Source of the DNA: Sphingobacterium detergens
GTDB lineage: Bacteria > Bacteroidota > Bacteroidia > Sphingobacteriales > Sphingobacteriaceae
DNA length: 64,000 nt
Assembly (NCBI RefSeq): GCF_003610355.1
Contig: NZ_RAPY01000002.1
Coordinates: 744,001-808,000, forward strand
Direction of reading: 5' to 3'
Shown piece after piece: positions 50,551-60,116 of this stretch (position 1 is the first letter of the stretch; each line of letters starts with the position of its first letter). A model generated the notes under the pieces. It ran no database searches. It was not told where the DNA came from and saw only the letters and a program-made list of their open reading frames with translations. Position numbers and translations under genes: made by a program.

Positions 50551-50599
50551 TCAATGTGAACCTAATCTATTTCGGATAGACAAGATTCAGCATTGATGA
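50551..50599. terminator. Weak hairpin between convergent genes
   Basis: ATCAATG and CATTGAT form a 7-bp outer stem, with AATCT/AGATT inside; no T-run of note. It could terminate rsmE or the gene at 50613, but support is weak. Confidence 0.3.
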
Positions 50600-50612
50600 T
50601 ATGCTGTTTCTA

Positions 50613-51086
50613 TTATTTTGCAAGCTCAGCATCTATGATCTGGATTTCGGAGTTTCCTTTAAGAGGATCCTTTGTAAAAACCATCTTTCCTTTTAGTTTG
50701 ATAGGATCTTCGGAGAATTTAATTGCCCCACCCTTTAAGGTTACTTCTACCATGGGCGGGATTCCGTTGGAACCACAAAACTGACACTGCATAACAGGTA
50801 GGACTGACATCATAAAGTTCTTGTGATTACGTCCACTATGTAGCGGGACCATATAGCCAGGTAATTCGACCACTTTGTTTTCAAGCGCTTTGAGCTCTTT
50901 TGGATAAAAAGGAGTATAGACCTTTTTCGCCCCATTATAAGTTACTTTGTAAGCCATTTTATCAATAGCATCCCATGTTTTGTTCATCATGGGGGTATGG
51001 TCAGGTACATCGGGATTATTACCAATCTGTGCTTGTACTTGTATGACGAAGCATATAAATGCGAATGCTGTAATAATTGTTTTCAT
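50613..51086 (-). CDS. Exported protein with CxxC motif (DUF3299-like), next to an ABC exporter
   Basis: 157 residues: signal peptide ending QVQAQ (about 20), then a single compact domain with KALENKVVELPGYMVPLHSGRNHKNFMMSVLPVMQCQFCGSNGIPPMVEV (in part). The Cys pair CQFC and the GYMVPL block resemble DUF3299-type periplasmic proteins, often found beside MacB-like ABC transporters. I infer metal binding or thiol chemistry. An own TAAATTTG promoter box at 51121-51128 suggests it can be expressed apart from the permease upstream. Confidence 0.75.
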   Translation of the reverse strand: MKTIITAFAFICFVIQVQAQIGNNPDVPDHTPMMNKTWDAIDKMAYKVTYNGAKKVYTPFYPKELKALENKVVELPGYMVPLHSGRNHKNFMMSVLPVMQCQFCGSNGIPPMVEVTLKGGAIKFSEDPIKLKGKMVFTKDPLKGNSEIQIIDAELAK

Positions 51087-51120
51087 TATTTTAGTATTGA
51101 GTATTGAGATTTTGATGACG

Positions 51121-51128
51121 CAAATTTA
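51121..51128 (-). promoter_or_regulatory. -7 promoter box of the CxxC protein
   Basis: TAAATTTG on the minus strand matches TAnnTTTG, 34 bases upstream of the ATG at 51086. No clear -33 box. Confidence 0.4.
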
Positions 51129-51193
51129 AGATTTACCTCGTATATGTTATTCGTACGCTTTTACCCCAATTGTCCATTTATTCTATTTTTAAC

Positions 51194-52591
51194 CTATTTG
51201 TTCGACAAAGTTCCTGATATACTTGTCTTATAAGCCTTGATTGCAGGAATCAAAGCGGCTAGAACGCCAATGAGACAAGCTACTAACAAAAATACCAATT
51301 CTTTTGGATGTAACTTAAAAGCTTCGATAAAATCCGCGCTTTGGCTTGTTTGGTTGCTGATATAATACAATGCCAAATGTGCCAATAGCAAACCTATCAG
51401 TCCACCGACAATTGTTATGGTCAAACCTTCGAGCAGGACAATGTTGAATAATTTGCCCTTAGAGGCACCGAGTGTACGCATAATAGCAAGATCATATTTA
51501 CGTTGTTTCAGTGCATTATAGAGATTAATAAACACGCTCAGCCCCGCAATGAACATAATGACATAGGCAAGGATGGCTAATGAGTCTATTCCTACACCTA
51601 GGAGTGAAAACAGACGTGTACTTTCCATTGCTGGAGAAGCGGCCTGCATATCTGTTTGTTGATCGATCATTTTGGGCAGTATACCAATAGCTGCAGCTGA
51701 CTGATATTTTACTAAGATAGCCGTTATTTCCAGTCCGTTTTGTTTAACCATATCGGCTCCAATAGATTTGACAAATACACCTTCCTCTTCATGATCATGG
51801 TCGTGATCTGCGTGATCGTGATGCTCTTTTTCTTCGGTTGTAGTCTGAACTGAAGAATTTTCCGGGAGGTCTTCGCCGTGGTGATGTTGGTGTGCTTTGA
51901 CCGTCTCTTGCCTATCTTCTTCGCGTTCACGTTGTTCTTTTTGTGCCGGAGTTTCCTGGTCGTTGTGTGCATGTGCAATACCATGCACATCCCAAACGCT
52001 CTCAAGGTTGGTCAATATGAGGTTGTCCGTTACGTTGTTATTTTGCTTTAGAATACCGACGATTGTAAAAGGGTGTTCGTCATGGCTATGACCATCTTTG
52101 CTCAGTCCATGTGAGCTGTTGATTTGGTCGCCTAGTTTAAAGTGGTGTTTTTTTGCGACCTGCTCACCAATAACAACTTCAAAGTTTTTTTGCCAAATGC
52201 GCCCTTCGTTTATTTTAGTATCGTAAATCGTCAGAAAAGAAGAATCTGTTCCCACGATACGGTGTCCTTTAAAATTATCGCCCAGGGATAGCGGAACCGC
52301 CAATTGGACAAGAGGATTCTGGCGGAGCGGTTCGAGTTCATCTAAGGGGATATTTCCTGTTGGATTGTCGATATGATATACGCTGGACAAGATCAATTGG
52401 AGTGGACTACCTTTGGCTCCGATGACAAGGTCAATGTTCTTACTGTTGTTGTCGAGTTGCTTTTCAAATGTTTCACCTGTGATGGAGAGCACTGCCAGTA
52501 TGGAAATTCCAAAAGCTGTCAGTAAGATACTCAAAAAGACAGAACCAAACTGTTTACTTAAATTTTTCCAAACCAACTGTATCGTGTTCAT
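51194..52591 (-). CDS. MacB/FtsX-type ABC transporter permease with histidine-rich periplasmic loop
   Basis: 465 residues. One N-terminal helix (about 17-38), a large periplasmic region (40-330) and three C-terminal helices (about 335-357, 382-409, 432-455) match the MacB/FtsX four-helix topology. The periplasmic region carries an unusual His/Asp/Glu-rich insertion at about 203-270, with clusters HAHN, HQHHHGED and HHDHADHDHDHEEE, some 13 His in 65 residues, and HSHDEHP at 168-173. This suggests binding of Zn, Ni, Cu or Co. ATPase and permease genes are on the same strand 46 bases apart. MacB proteins do not usually move substrate through the membrane but drive periplasmic conformational change. 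Confidence 0.88.
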   Translation of the reverse strand: MNTIQLVWKNLSKQFGSVFLSILLTAFGISILAVLSITGETFEKQLDNNSKNIDLVIGAKGSPLQLILSSVYHIDNPTGNIPLDELEPLRQNPLVQLAVPLSLGDNFKGHRIVGTDSSFLTIYDTKINEGRIWQKNFEVVIGEQVAKKHHFKLGDQINSSHGLSKDGHSHDEHPFTIVGILKQNNNVTDNLILTNLESVWDVHGIAHAHNDQETPAQKEQREREEDRQETVKAHQHHHGEDLPENSSVQTTTEEKEHHDHADHDHDHEEEGVFVKSIGADMVKQNGLEITAILVKYQSAAAIGILPKMIDQQTDMQAASPAMESTRLFSLLGVGIDSLAILAYVIMFIAGLSVFINLYNALKQRKYDLAIMRTLGASKGKLFNIVLLEGLTITIVGGLIGLLLAHLALYYISNQTSQSADFIEAFKLHPKELVFLLVACLIGVLAALIPAIKAYKTSISGTLSNK

Positions 52592-52637
52592 AGCAAATGT
52601 TGAATAAAAAAGGGTGAGAGATATGGGCTGTAAGCAA

Positions 52638-53279
52638 TTATTTTAAGAGATACATTTTTGAAAATTGATCCTTGATCCGTTTATCGTGTGTTGTGATCAA
52701 CAACGTTGAGCCAGCGGTATCTGCAATGCCCAAAAGAAGTTCTAATACACGATTTGTATTATTATCATCTAAAGCGGCTGTAGGTTCATCCGCAATGAGT
52801 AGTGCCGGTTTATTAATGACACTACGTGCAATCGCGGCACGTTGCAATTGACCACGGCTCAGTTCGTTTGGATAGGCCGCGGTTTTGTGGTCCAACTGCA
52901 ATTGTTTCAATACCTGATGAATCTCATCTATATTGACTTTTTTTCCAGCCAGCGACTGTGCCAATTTGATGTTTTCTAGCAAGGTTAAATTTTTGAGAAG
53001 GTGAGCTTCCTGGAAGATAAACCCAATATATTGCGATCTGAATTTATCTAGTTTGCTATTTGATAATAGCGAAAGATCTTGACCATTAATTTTAACATGA
53101 CCGGTATCAGGTCGGGATAAGCCACCTAACATATTCAGTAAGGTTGTTTTACCTGTACCTGAATCTCCCAATAGTAGTGTATGTTGTCCTTTCTCGATAT
53201 GGATGTCAGGAAATTCGATGCTTTTTGCATTGGTATATCGGAATGTTAGCTGCTCAGTAGATACGATCGGATTGCTCAT
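52638..53279 (-). CDS. ABC transporter ATP-binding protein (LolD/MacB type)
   Basis: 213 residues from ATG 53279. The frame is open to a TTG at 53306, but that TTG lies inside the promoter's -7 box, so it cannot be the start. Walker A (GDSGTGKTT, about 38-46), signature ELSRGQLQRAAIAR, Walker B ALLIADEPTAALD and ITTHDKRI are clear. It powers the permease encoded 46 bases downstream. Family members are cytosolic ATPases of tripartite or membrane-extraction transporters. Confidence 0.94.
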   Translation of the reverse strand: MSNPIVSTEQLTFRYTNAKSIEFPDIHIEKGQHTLLLGDSGTGKTTLLNMLGGLSRPDTGHVKINGQDLSLLSNSKLDKFRSQYIGFIFQEAHLLKNLTLLENIKLAQSLAGKKVNIDEIHQVLKQLQLDHKTAAYPNELSRGQLQRAAIARSVINKPALLIADEPTAALDDNNTNRVLELLLGIADTAGSTLLITTHDKRIKDQFSKMYLLK

Positions 53280-53303
53280 ATGCTCAAAAATTGAAAATAT
53301 ATT

Positions 53304-53334
53304 CAAACTTAGAGAAATTGCTTTGCATATGCAA
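53304..53334 (-). promoter_or_regulatory. Promoter of the ABC operon
   Basis: On the minus strand ATTG (53332-53335, TTG core) is followed after 20 bases by TAAGTTTG (53304-53311), an exact TAnnTTTG. Start of transcription near 53297 gives a leader of about 18 bases to the ATG at 53279. Confidence 0.6.
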
Positions 53335-53335
53335 T

Positions 53336-53655
53336 ATTATTGCAATAATAAGATCATTCTTGCTTCTAAACAATAATATGAACGAATATCTATTCTTATC
53401 GAGTTACAATGATATATATAAGTAAATGTACTAAAACCTAAAACCGACCTTTATATGTTAATAACTTTTCGACTTAATAATTTTATTACACTTCATTAAT
53501 ATCATCTCATCGAAATGATGGGATAATCGCTCAAATCCTGCTTCAGGTGGGTTTTTGTCCAAAATCTTAATTTAAAATTCCCAAGGTAACATTAAATTAA
53601 CAAGTGGTTTACGTAATGGTAATTCGTTGTTAATGTTAATATAATATTCTGCCAA
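53336..53655. other. Divergent spacer between ABC operon and TonB receptor
   Basis: This 320-base AT-rich stretch contains no gene. It has short palindromes (for example TGCATATGCA at 53324-53333, within the promoter, and TTATTGCAATAATA nearby) and a short CCTG/CAGG hairpin at about 53538-53548. Regulatory sites for both sides may lie here; no known riboswitch pattern was recognised. Confidence 0.5.
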
Positions 53656-53663
53656 TAGCTTTG
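53656..53663 (+). promoter_or_regulatory. -7 promoter box of the TonB receptor gene
   Basis: TAGCTTTG matches TAnnTTTG, 23 bases upstream of the TTG start at 53686. No good -33 TTTG at 19-20 bases. Confidence 0.4.
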
Positions 53664-53685
53664 CAGAAACAAAAAACAAAATAAA

Positions 53686-56559
53686 TTGGAACCACAATTA
53701 CAACTTAAAAGAATCGCTGCTGCCATTACGTTCGTCGTAGCTGCGTCAACAACAGTTTATGCACAAGGGAGTGGGAAGGTTGCAGGTAAAGTTACAAATG
53801 TCAAAACAGGAGAGACCATCGCGGGGGTGACGGTAAAGGTTCTTGGCACAGCACGTGTAGGAAGTTCGGATGTAACAGGTAATTATAATATTCCTGCAGT
53901 ACCAGCAGGAAAGTACACATTGGAATTTAGCTATTTGGGTTTTGCAACAAAGCAAATCACTGATGTAGAGATTAAAGATAAGGATGTTACGAATTTAGAT
54001 GTGGTTCTTGACAACTCCGAGGGTAAAGTACTCGATCAGGTTGTAATTACTGGTACATTTAAAAAGGAATCGATAGGTGCGTTGTATGCACAACAGAAGA
54101 ATAGTATTTCAATTTCAGATGGTATTTCAGCTGAAGTAATCAAGAAAACACCAGATAAAAATACGGGTGAAGTATTAAAGCGTGTTAGTGGTGCAAGTGT
54201 TCAGGATAATAAATTTATTATTATCCGCGGACTAAGTGATCGTTATAATTCAGCATTGCTAAATAATAGTCCGTTGCCAAGTACGGAATCAGATCGTAAA
54301 GCATTTTCATTTGATATTATTCCTTCTTCACTGATCGATAATATTGTTATTAGTAAAACGGCAAGCGCTGATTTACCAGGAGATTTAACAGGAGGCGCTA
54401 TAAATGTAAAAACAAAAGACTTTCCTGACAGAAAATCTTTTGAAGTATCTGTTGGTCTTGGGTATAATTCTTTGAGTACTTTTAAAGATTTTTATGGAAA
54501 TAAGAGAACAGTTGGGAATTATTTTGCGACGTTGAATCCTGATAATAAACTGCCAAATAATTTTCCAGGGTCTTTTCAAGAATACTCCAATCTGAATCTT
54601 AGTGATAAAGTAAATTATAGTAAACAATTTAAAAATACTTGGGTAACTGAAAAACTTGGAAAAGTACTACCGGCTCAAAATGCGCAGGTTACGTTTGGTA
54701 ATTCCTACCTACTTAGAAATGAAGGCAAATTAGGTATTATCGGATCCTTATCCTACCGTAATTCTGAAACAATTTCACCAGAAGTAAGAAATGACTTTAA
54801 TACGTTGGATCAGGGGAAGGATCTTAAAATCTTTAGTTACAATGATACATATTATCGATTCAATTCTAATGTAGGAGCGTTAGGCAATATATCATATATT
54901 AAAAATGATCTTAAGCTATCCTTTAAGAACATCTTTAATCAAGGTTTAGAACAATCTTATACTCAGCGAGAAGGATGGGCTGATGATGGGACGAAAGAGC
55001 TTAGAAAGGTTACCTTACTTGAAACAATTCAGAAACGGATGTTTAACTCTGTTTTTGACGGTGAATATCTACTTAACAGCGATAAGCAATCAAAATTATC
55101 TTGGAACCTTTCCTATAGTAATGTTAATGTCGATCAGCCAGATTTGAGAAGAACGATCTATGGGAAAAAGGAAAACAGCGGTGCTGATGCCCCTTATGTT
55201 ATAAGTGTGGGAACAAGCCCAACACCAACAGGTGCAGGACGATTTTATAGTACATTAAATGAAAATATTTATGGAGGGGCTGTAAACTGGTCTATATCGA
55301 CAAAATTTTTAGGCCAGGAGCAAACCTTAAAAACAGGTGTGTTAAAGCAAAATAAAAAACGGACAGTTGATGCAAGAGTCTTAGCTTATAAAGATTTAAG
55401 CGAAACCACGGCTGATCAAAGAAAGCTTTTGTCTATGCCGTTAAATACTATTTTTGCTCCTGAAAATATTTCTAGCACAACCCTAATATTAGAGGATATT
55501 ACGAACCCAGATAATTATTATGAAGGAACTGGTGACTTGAATGCTGCTTTTGCGATGCTTTCGGGAAAAGTCACTGAAAAGTTGAAAGCTAGTTTAGGTG
55601 TTCGTTATGAAAATTATAAGGAAAAATTGCTTACTGGCGCATTAAATTCTAGTGAGGAAAACAACGTAAATAATACCTATAATGATTTCTTGCCATCACT
55701 TAACTTAACATATGAACTAAATTCAAAAACCAATTTGAGATTTAGTTTCTCCAACACCTTAGCGAGAGCACAATTTCGTGAATTAGCATCTTTTTCTTTT
55801 TATGACTTTGTGACTGGTATTACAAAAAAAGGAAATCCAGATGTTAAAAGAACAAGAATTTCAAATTTTGATTTGCGCTACGAGTTTTATCCAAGCCTCG
55901 GAAAGTTGATCTCTGTTTCTGCATTTTATAAAGATTTGAAAGATCCGATTGAATCAAATATTATTTCAGGATCTTCTCCAGCGAGTAAATTGATGTCTTT
56001 CACTAATGCTCCAAAAGCCTATATACTCGGAGGAGAAATTGAGATCCGTCATGATTTTGGATTTATTGATCCAGACGTAGAATTCTTCAAAAATTTGGTT
56101 TTTAGTACAAATGCGGCGATTATGAAGTCAGAGGTGAATTTCGAAGGCTCTCAATCGACTATGGAAAATAAAAGATCATTATATGGACAATCACCGTTCT
56201 TATTGAATTTAGGTCTACAATATTCATCTGATCGCCTTTTTGACGCGAATTTGTTCTTTAATCGTATTGGTCGTAGAATAGATATAGTAGGATTTGGACG
56301 CTATGAGAATGGAAATTTTATAAGCGAATATCCTGATATCTTTGAAGCCCCAAGAAGTGTTTTGGATTTCCAGCTTTCCAAAAAATTTGCTGCTAAAAAA
56401 GCTGAGTTAAAATTAAATGTTGGAAATATATTGGATAGTAAATCTATTTTCTATCAAGATGTAGACAAAAGTGGAAAGTATAATGAAGCGGGGGATCGCT
56501 TAATAAATTCTATTCAGTATGGTAGAAATGTATCTCTTTCATTTGGTTATAGATTTTAA
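53686..56559 (+). CDS. TonB-dependent outer-membrane receptor
   Basis: 957 residues. No ATG is available: the frame is closed by a TAG at 53656-53658, so the TTG at 53686 is the likely start and gives a signal peptide ending TVYAQ (about 27). A carboxypeptidase-regulatory-like domain (about 30-115), a plug domain (about 120-245; IIIRGLSDRYNSALLNNSPLPSTESDRKAFSFDIIPSSLID in part) and a large barrel ending FGYRF follow. The RGLSDRYN plug type recurs in Bacteroidota beside beta-helix lipoproteins. It takes up an unidentified ligand by TonB. It is not a SusC: shorter, no SusD next to it. Confidence 0.92.
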   Translation: MEPQLQLKRIAAAITFVVAASTTVYAQGSGKVAGKVTNVKTGETIAGVTVKVLGTARVGSSDVTGNYNIPAVPAGKYTLEFSYLGFATKQITDVEIKDKDVTNLDVVLDNSEGKVLDQVVITGTFKKESIGALYAQQKNSISISDGISAEVIKKTPDKNTGEVLKRVSGASVQDNKFIIIRGLSDRYNSALLNNSPLPSTESDRKAFSFDIIPSSLIDNIVISKTASADLPGDLTGGAINVKTKDFPDRKSFEVSVGLGYNSLSTFKDFYGNKRTVGNYFATLNPDNKLPNNFPGSFQEYSNLNLSDKVNYSKQFKNTWVTEKLGKVLPAQNAQVTFGNSYLLRNEGKLGIIGSLSYRNSETISPEVRNDFNTLDQGKDLKIFSYNDTYYRFNSNVGALGNISYIKNDLKLSFKNIFNQGLEQSYTQREGWADDGTKELRKVTLLETIQKRMFNSVFDGEYLLNSDKQSKLSWNLSYSNVNVDQPDLRRTIYGKKENSGADAPYVISVGTSPTPTGAGRFYSTLNENIYGGAVNWSISTKFLGQEQTLKTGVLKQNKKRTVDARVLAYKDLSETTADQRKLLSMPLNTIFAPENISSTTLILEDITNPDNYYEGTGDLNAAFAMLSGKVTEKLKASLGVRYENYKEKLLTGALNSSEENNVNNTYNDFLPSLNLTYELNSKTNLRFSFSNTLARAQFRELASFSFYDFVTGITKKGNPDVKRTRISNFDLRYEFYPSLGKLISVSAFYKDLKDPIESNIISGSSPASKLMSFTNAPKAYILGGEIEIRHDFGFIDPDVEFFKNLVFSTNAAIMKSEVNFEGSQSTMENKRSLYGQSPFLLNLGLQYSSDRLFDANLFFNRIGRRIDIVGFGRYENGNFISEYPDIFEAPRSVLDFQLSKKFAAKKAELKLNVGNILDSKSIFYQDVDKSGKYNEAGDRLINSIQYGRNVSLSFGYRF

Positions 56560-56626
56560 AGATTAAATAAATATTAGTTAACATTAAGGTTACACTTGGC
56601 GCGTAGCTTTGAAAAAAAAACAAATT

Positions 56627-58000
56627 ATGAAATTAAACATGAGTTCAAAATGGTTTGCATTAGCTTTAGTAGCGACCTCAATGAGTATTGCCAGCTGCAG
56701 TAAGTCAGATCCAAACCCAGTTGACCCTAATCCTAATCCAGGAAATGGAGATGTAGAAGTAATTGAAGGAAAAATTACGAGTAACAAAGTTTTAAGTGCT
56801 TCAAAAACATATTTGCTAAAAGGATATGTACAAGTAATGGATGGTGCGACCTTAGAAATACCTGCAGGCACTATCATAAAAGGAGAGAAAGCAACAAAAG
56901 CCGCTCTGATTGTTGAAAAAGGCGGTAAACTAAAAGCAAATGGTACTGCTGATAAGCCGATTGTATTTACTTCGGACCAGACAGCGGGTAATAGAAATAT
57001 AGGTGATTGGTCAGGTATTATTATATGTGGTAAATCAACAGTGAATTCTGCTGATGGAACTTCTCAATATGAGAGCGGTGTATTAGGCGCAAATGTTGCA
57101 ACTTATGGCGGTGGAACAAATCCTGTGTTAAATGATAATTCAGGAGAATTGACTTATGCACGGATTGAATTTGCTGGAAATGCAATTCAGACGGATAAGG
57201 AAATTAATGGATTGACCTTATGTGCTGTAGGCTCTGAGACTAAGATCCATCACATTCAGGTATCTTATGGTGGGGATGATGCTTTCGAATTTTTCGGCGG
57301 TACAGTAAACGCTACGCACCTTATTGCGTACAGAAGTACAGATGATGATTTTGATTTTGATCAAGGTTACTCAGGTAAAATCCAGTATGGAATTTCCATT
57401 AAAGATCCTATTATCTCAGATGGAGCGGGAACTTCACGCGGTATTGAATTGGAAAATAAGGCTGCTGTGGCAAATAGTCTGTATTCGAAACCCGTATTGT
57501 CAAATTTCACTTTTATTGGTCCTGGAACCGAAGGAAATGATAAACACGGTGCCTCGGTACACTTTGGATTAAATAGCCGTATGGTATTGGCTAATTCAAT
57601 AATTGTCGGAGCAAAAACAAATGCGATAGAATTTAATTCTGATTTTCCAGCGGCGGAACTAAAAGCAGGTCGATCTATCTTATCTAACAATATGGTATTT
57701 GGAACGGCTGCAAATTATTCCTTGAAAGATGTTACGTCTTTTGGATCGGTAGCCGATTTGACGGGTTATTTAAATGGATTTGGTGATTTCACTGTTGCAA
57801 ATGTAGCTGCAGCTGGTCTTACCAGTACAAGCATTTCAGCGCCAAACCTTCTATTGAAGTCTGATTCACCAGCATTAGGAAAAGCTAAGTATGAAGGTGA
57901 TTTAGCTTCTTTTACCAAAGAAACTTTTATTGGTGCTATGGGTACAACAGACTGGACAAAAGGATGGGCTAGTTGGGATCCTAAAAACAATAAATACTAG
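56627..58000 (+). CDS. Surface lipoprotein with parallel beta-helix, paired with TonB receptor
   Basis: 457 residues from ATG 56627; the open frame begins at a TTG (56609), and a second ATG lies at 56639. Lipobox SIASC (Cys 24), then a Pro/Asn linker (DPNPVDPNPNPGNG). The rest shows beta-helix-like Gly/Asn/Ala turns (GATLEIPAGTIIKGEKATKAAL, IVEKGGKLKANGTADKPIVF, GDWSGIIICG, YGGDDAFEFFGGTVNATHLIAYRSTDDDFDFDQGYSG in part). No secretion-type C-terminal signal is seen. Its tight position behind the receptor suggests a surface partner that captures the ligand. A terminator follows at 58025. Confidence 0.85.
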   Translation: MKLNMSSKWFALALVATSMSIASCSKSDPNPVDPNPNPGNGDVEVIEGKITSNKVLSASKTYLLKGYVQVMDGATLEIPAGTIIKGEKATKAALIVEKGGKLKANGTADKPIVFTSDQTAGNRNIGDWSGIIICGKSTVNSADGTSQYESGVLGANVATYGGGTNPVLNDNSGELTYARIEFAGNAIQTDKEINGLTLCAVGSETKIHHIQVSYGGDDAFEFFGGTVNATHLIAYRSTDDDFDFDQGYSGKIQYGISIKDPIISDGAGTSRGIELENKAAVANSLYSKPVLSNFTFIGPGTEGNDKHGASVHFGLNSRMVLANSIIVGAKTNAIEFNSDFPAAELKAGRSILSNNMVFGTAANYSLKDVTSFGSVADLTGYLNGFGDFTVANVAAAGLTSTSISAPNLLLKSDSPALGKAKYEGDLASFTKETFIGAMGTTDWTKGWASWDPKNNKY

Positions 58001-58024
58001 AATAATTATAGTTTAGTAAAATAG

Positions 58025-58051
58025 AAAATCCTGCCTCGAGCAGGATTTTTT
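58025..58051 (+). terminator. Terminator after the beta-helix lipoprotein
   Basis: A 10-bp stem (AAAATCCTGC / GCAGGATTTT) with a 5-base loop is followed by a T-run. Confidence 0.9.
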
Positions 58052-58108
58052 TTGTCGCATTTTGAGCGAATATTTCGTTATATAGTCAAATAATATAAGC
58101 TTTAAATT

Positions 58109-58540
58109 ATGAGAAAAACGATCTATTTATTTGTGTTAAGCATTTTCCTGTTTCTTGGGTGCAAAAAGTCTGATGATAAATCTGATATTGAACCTGATGG
58201 ACTTAAAATAGAAATAAAGGGAATTTCTGGATGGGGTGATGTTGTAAATATCGTTATTGATAAGAATAAGACTGAAATTAAGTATCCAAAAAGTCTTGTT
58301 CCGGAAGCTAAAAGAGATAAAGTTTATAAAACAAGTGAGGCCACATTAAAACAGTTGTCAACCTATATTGATACATATAAGTTGATAGATGCGAACATAC
58401 AGGAATGTGCGCGTTGTGCTGATGGAACGGATTATGTGATCACAATAAAATACGAAGGTAGGGTGAACACGGTTACTATTGCAGCTCAGCGTACAGATGG
58501 TAAATATGCCGATCTATTGAATTTTATTGATAAACTTTAG
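58109..58540 (+). CDS. Small lipoprotein, unknown function
   Basis: 143 residues with lipobox LFLGC (Cys 18) followed by KKSDDKSD, a typical charged linker. The rest is one alpha/beta domain with EIKGISGWGDVVNIVIDK, KTSEATLKQLSTYIDTYKLID and CARCADGTDYVITIKYEGRVNTV (in part); the CARC Cys pair might form a disulfide or bind a ligand. No family was recognised. It is separated from the receptor pair by a terminator, and structured sequence between 58542 and 58603 precedes the convergent transglutaminase-like gene. Confidence 0.8.
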   Translation: MRKTIYLFVLSIFLFLGCKKSDDKSDIEPDGLKIEIKGISGWGDVVNIVIDKNKTEIKYPKSLVPEAKRDKVYKTSEATLKQLSTYIDTYKLIDANIQECARCADGTDYVITIKYEGRVNTVTIAAQRTDGKYADLLNFIDKL

Positions 58541-58652
58541 TAACTAAGCGTTCTTATTAGTTTGTTTTACAAACCTTAAATAAAAATCGAAGAACTTAGT
58601 ATTATTGGTTTTCGCTACAATTTACACTGTTTGTAGCTTTCGGAACAGTATT

Positions 58653-59852
58653 TTATCTCGGTTCATAATGGTACACAATCTGGTAAGATTGTTTTTTAAG
58701 TTCATTAGATAATTGACCTATAGCCAAACTTTGCGCTTGCGGAGTAGGTTCACATACTGAATAGTATTTTCCATTATATAAAATAGCATCACCAATAGGC
58801 TGTTCGAATTGAACGGCCATGGTGATATGTGTGGGGTACAAGAGTGTGATCATTGGGAGATTATAAATCTCTTTGACCAAGTAAAAGAATAGTGCTGCAC
58901 GATCGTCACAGTCGCTGTATTTATTTAATAATGTCTGTTCTGGGGATAGTCGTTTTTCTGTCCCAAAATTATCTTCATCATTTTCATATAAAAAGGCATA
59001 GCGTGTAAACCGCATTAAATAATCTACACCTTCTTTCTCTTTCTTCCCTTTGAGATTTTCTTTGAGGGCAGGAACCAATGATTGATAGGTTTCCTTACTC
59101 AATGGAATATTGAAGTAGGTCTCGAAATCTACTCCAGGATAGTTTTTAAAAAGATCACTGATATCATTGTTCAGCTTCACGTTAAAATGATAAGCTTTAT
59201 GGCCGTAATTGAAAGCAATTTGTTTTTCAATGTAGTTTGCCGGTACAAAATCCGGTAGCTTTGTGATTTTATAGCTGAAATCGTTGGTGGCTTCCGGCAC
59301 TTTAATATTTACGGGGATATAGGTGTCTGCTCGTTGAAATAGTTTTCCATAATCATGAAAATTTAAACAGGTATATTTTTTACCATCAACTTCAAAAAAA
59401 GGAATATCAGAAATATCCTCATTGTTCTGAATAAAAAAGACAATCTGATTATTTCCTACTGCCAAACGTGCATCGTATCCAGATTTGCACATCAGAAACC
59501 ATTTGTATAGCGTGTAACGTGCATAGTTGTCTGCTTTTGGTGCAATTTGTTGTGCTGTGCGACGCACAAGCTGATAATATACCCAGTCGTTGAGGTGTTG
59601 TTTATCTTTGTATTCGAGTAAACTATTTACCAGATCATGGTATTCTGCCTGATCGGCAGTTTGGTAGAACTCCTGTACGCGAGCTCCTGTTAAACTATCA
59701 TTGAATGGAATACTGAAAGATGGTGGTACATTAATTGAAACTTTCCCATCGTAAAAATCGAAATCATGATGCTGCGCCCTAGCAATTTGTAGACTGCATG
59801 TAAACCAACATAAAATGGTCAAAAAGGCAATATGGCATCCTTTGATATTCAA
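58653..59852 (-). CDS. Exported transglutaminase-like protein
   Basis: 399 residues. No ATG fits; a TTG at 59850-59852 directly follows an in-frame stop and gives a signal peptide ending IARAQ (about 27). The C-terminal part holds a transglutaminase-like core: Cys 315 in NKYSDCDDRAALFFYLV, His 342 in LYPTHITMAVQF, and Glu 368 (VCEPT) where Asp is more common. The N-terminal 280 residues have no recognised motif. The family includes peptidases and inactive binding proteins; the acidic residue is changed, so activity is not certain. Confidence 0.82.
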   Translation of the reverse strand: MNIKGCHIAFLTILCWFTCSLQIARAQHHDFDFYDGKVSINVPPSFSIPFNDSLTGARVQEFYQTADQAEYHDLVNSLLEYKDKQHLNDWVYYQLVRRTAQQIAPKADNYARYTLYKWFLMCKSGYDARLAVGNNQIVFFIQNNEDISDIPFFEVDGKKYTCLNFHDYGKLFQRADTYIPVNIKVPEATNDFSYKITKLPDFVPANYIEKQIAFNYGHKAYHFNVKLNNDISDLFKNYPGVDFETYFNIPLSKETYQSLVPALKENLKGKKEKEGVDYLMRFTRYAFLYENDEDNFGTEKRLSPEQTLLNKYSDCDDRAALFFYLVKEIYNLPMITLLYPTHITMAVQFEQPIGDAILYNGKYYSVCEPTPQAQSLAIGQLSNELKKQSYQIVYHYEPR

Positions 59853-60029
59853 TTATTAACAATTTAATAATATTAATGTAATATAAATTTAACAAATATA
59901 AAGGCATTTTGCAAGGATTTTAGAAAATGGTTTTGGGATTGCATATATTGCTTTACTAACAATCTTTCGGCTAAGAGATGATATACTAAAGGTTTCTGTG
60001 GAGACTCTTCGGAGAATGCAATTAAATTG

Positions 60030-60072
60030 AAAAAGATGAAGATAATTAATTGCTAATTGTCTTCATCTTTTT
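60030..60072 (-). terminator. Terminator of the 600-residue lipoprotein gene
   Basis: A 19-bp stem (one G-T pair; 60030-60048 with 60054-60072) with a 5-base loop lies 45 bases after the minus-strand gene stop at 60117. Confidence 0.88.
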
Positions 60073-60116
60073 AATGTCAAATAACCAAGGAAGGTACTGA
60101 CTTTAATTCAAAAAGG

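Noticed and set aside
53304..53306. TTG as start of the ABC ATPase
   Set aside because: It lies inside the -7 promoter box; the ATG at 53279 fits better with the leader length.
56627..58000. Type IX secretion signal at the end of the beta-helix lipoprotein
   Set aside because: The end (GWASWDPKNNKY) has no C-terminal sorting domain; it is a lipoprotein by its lipobox.
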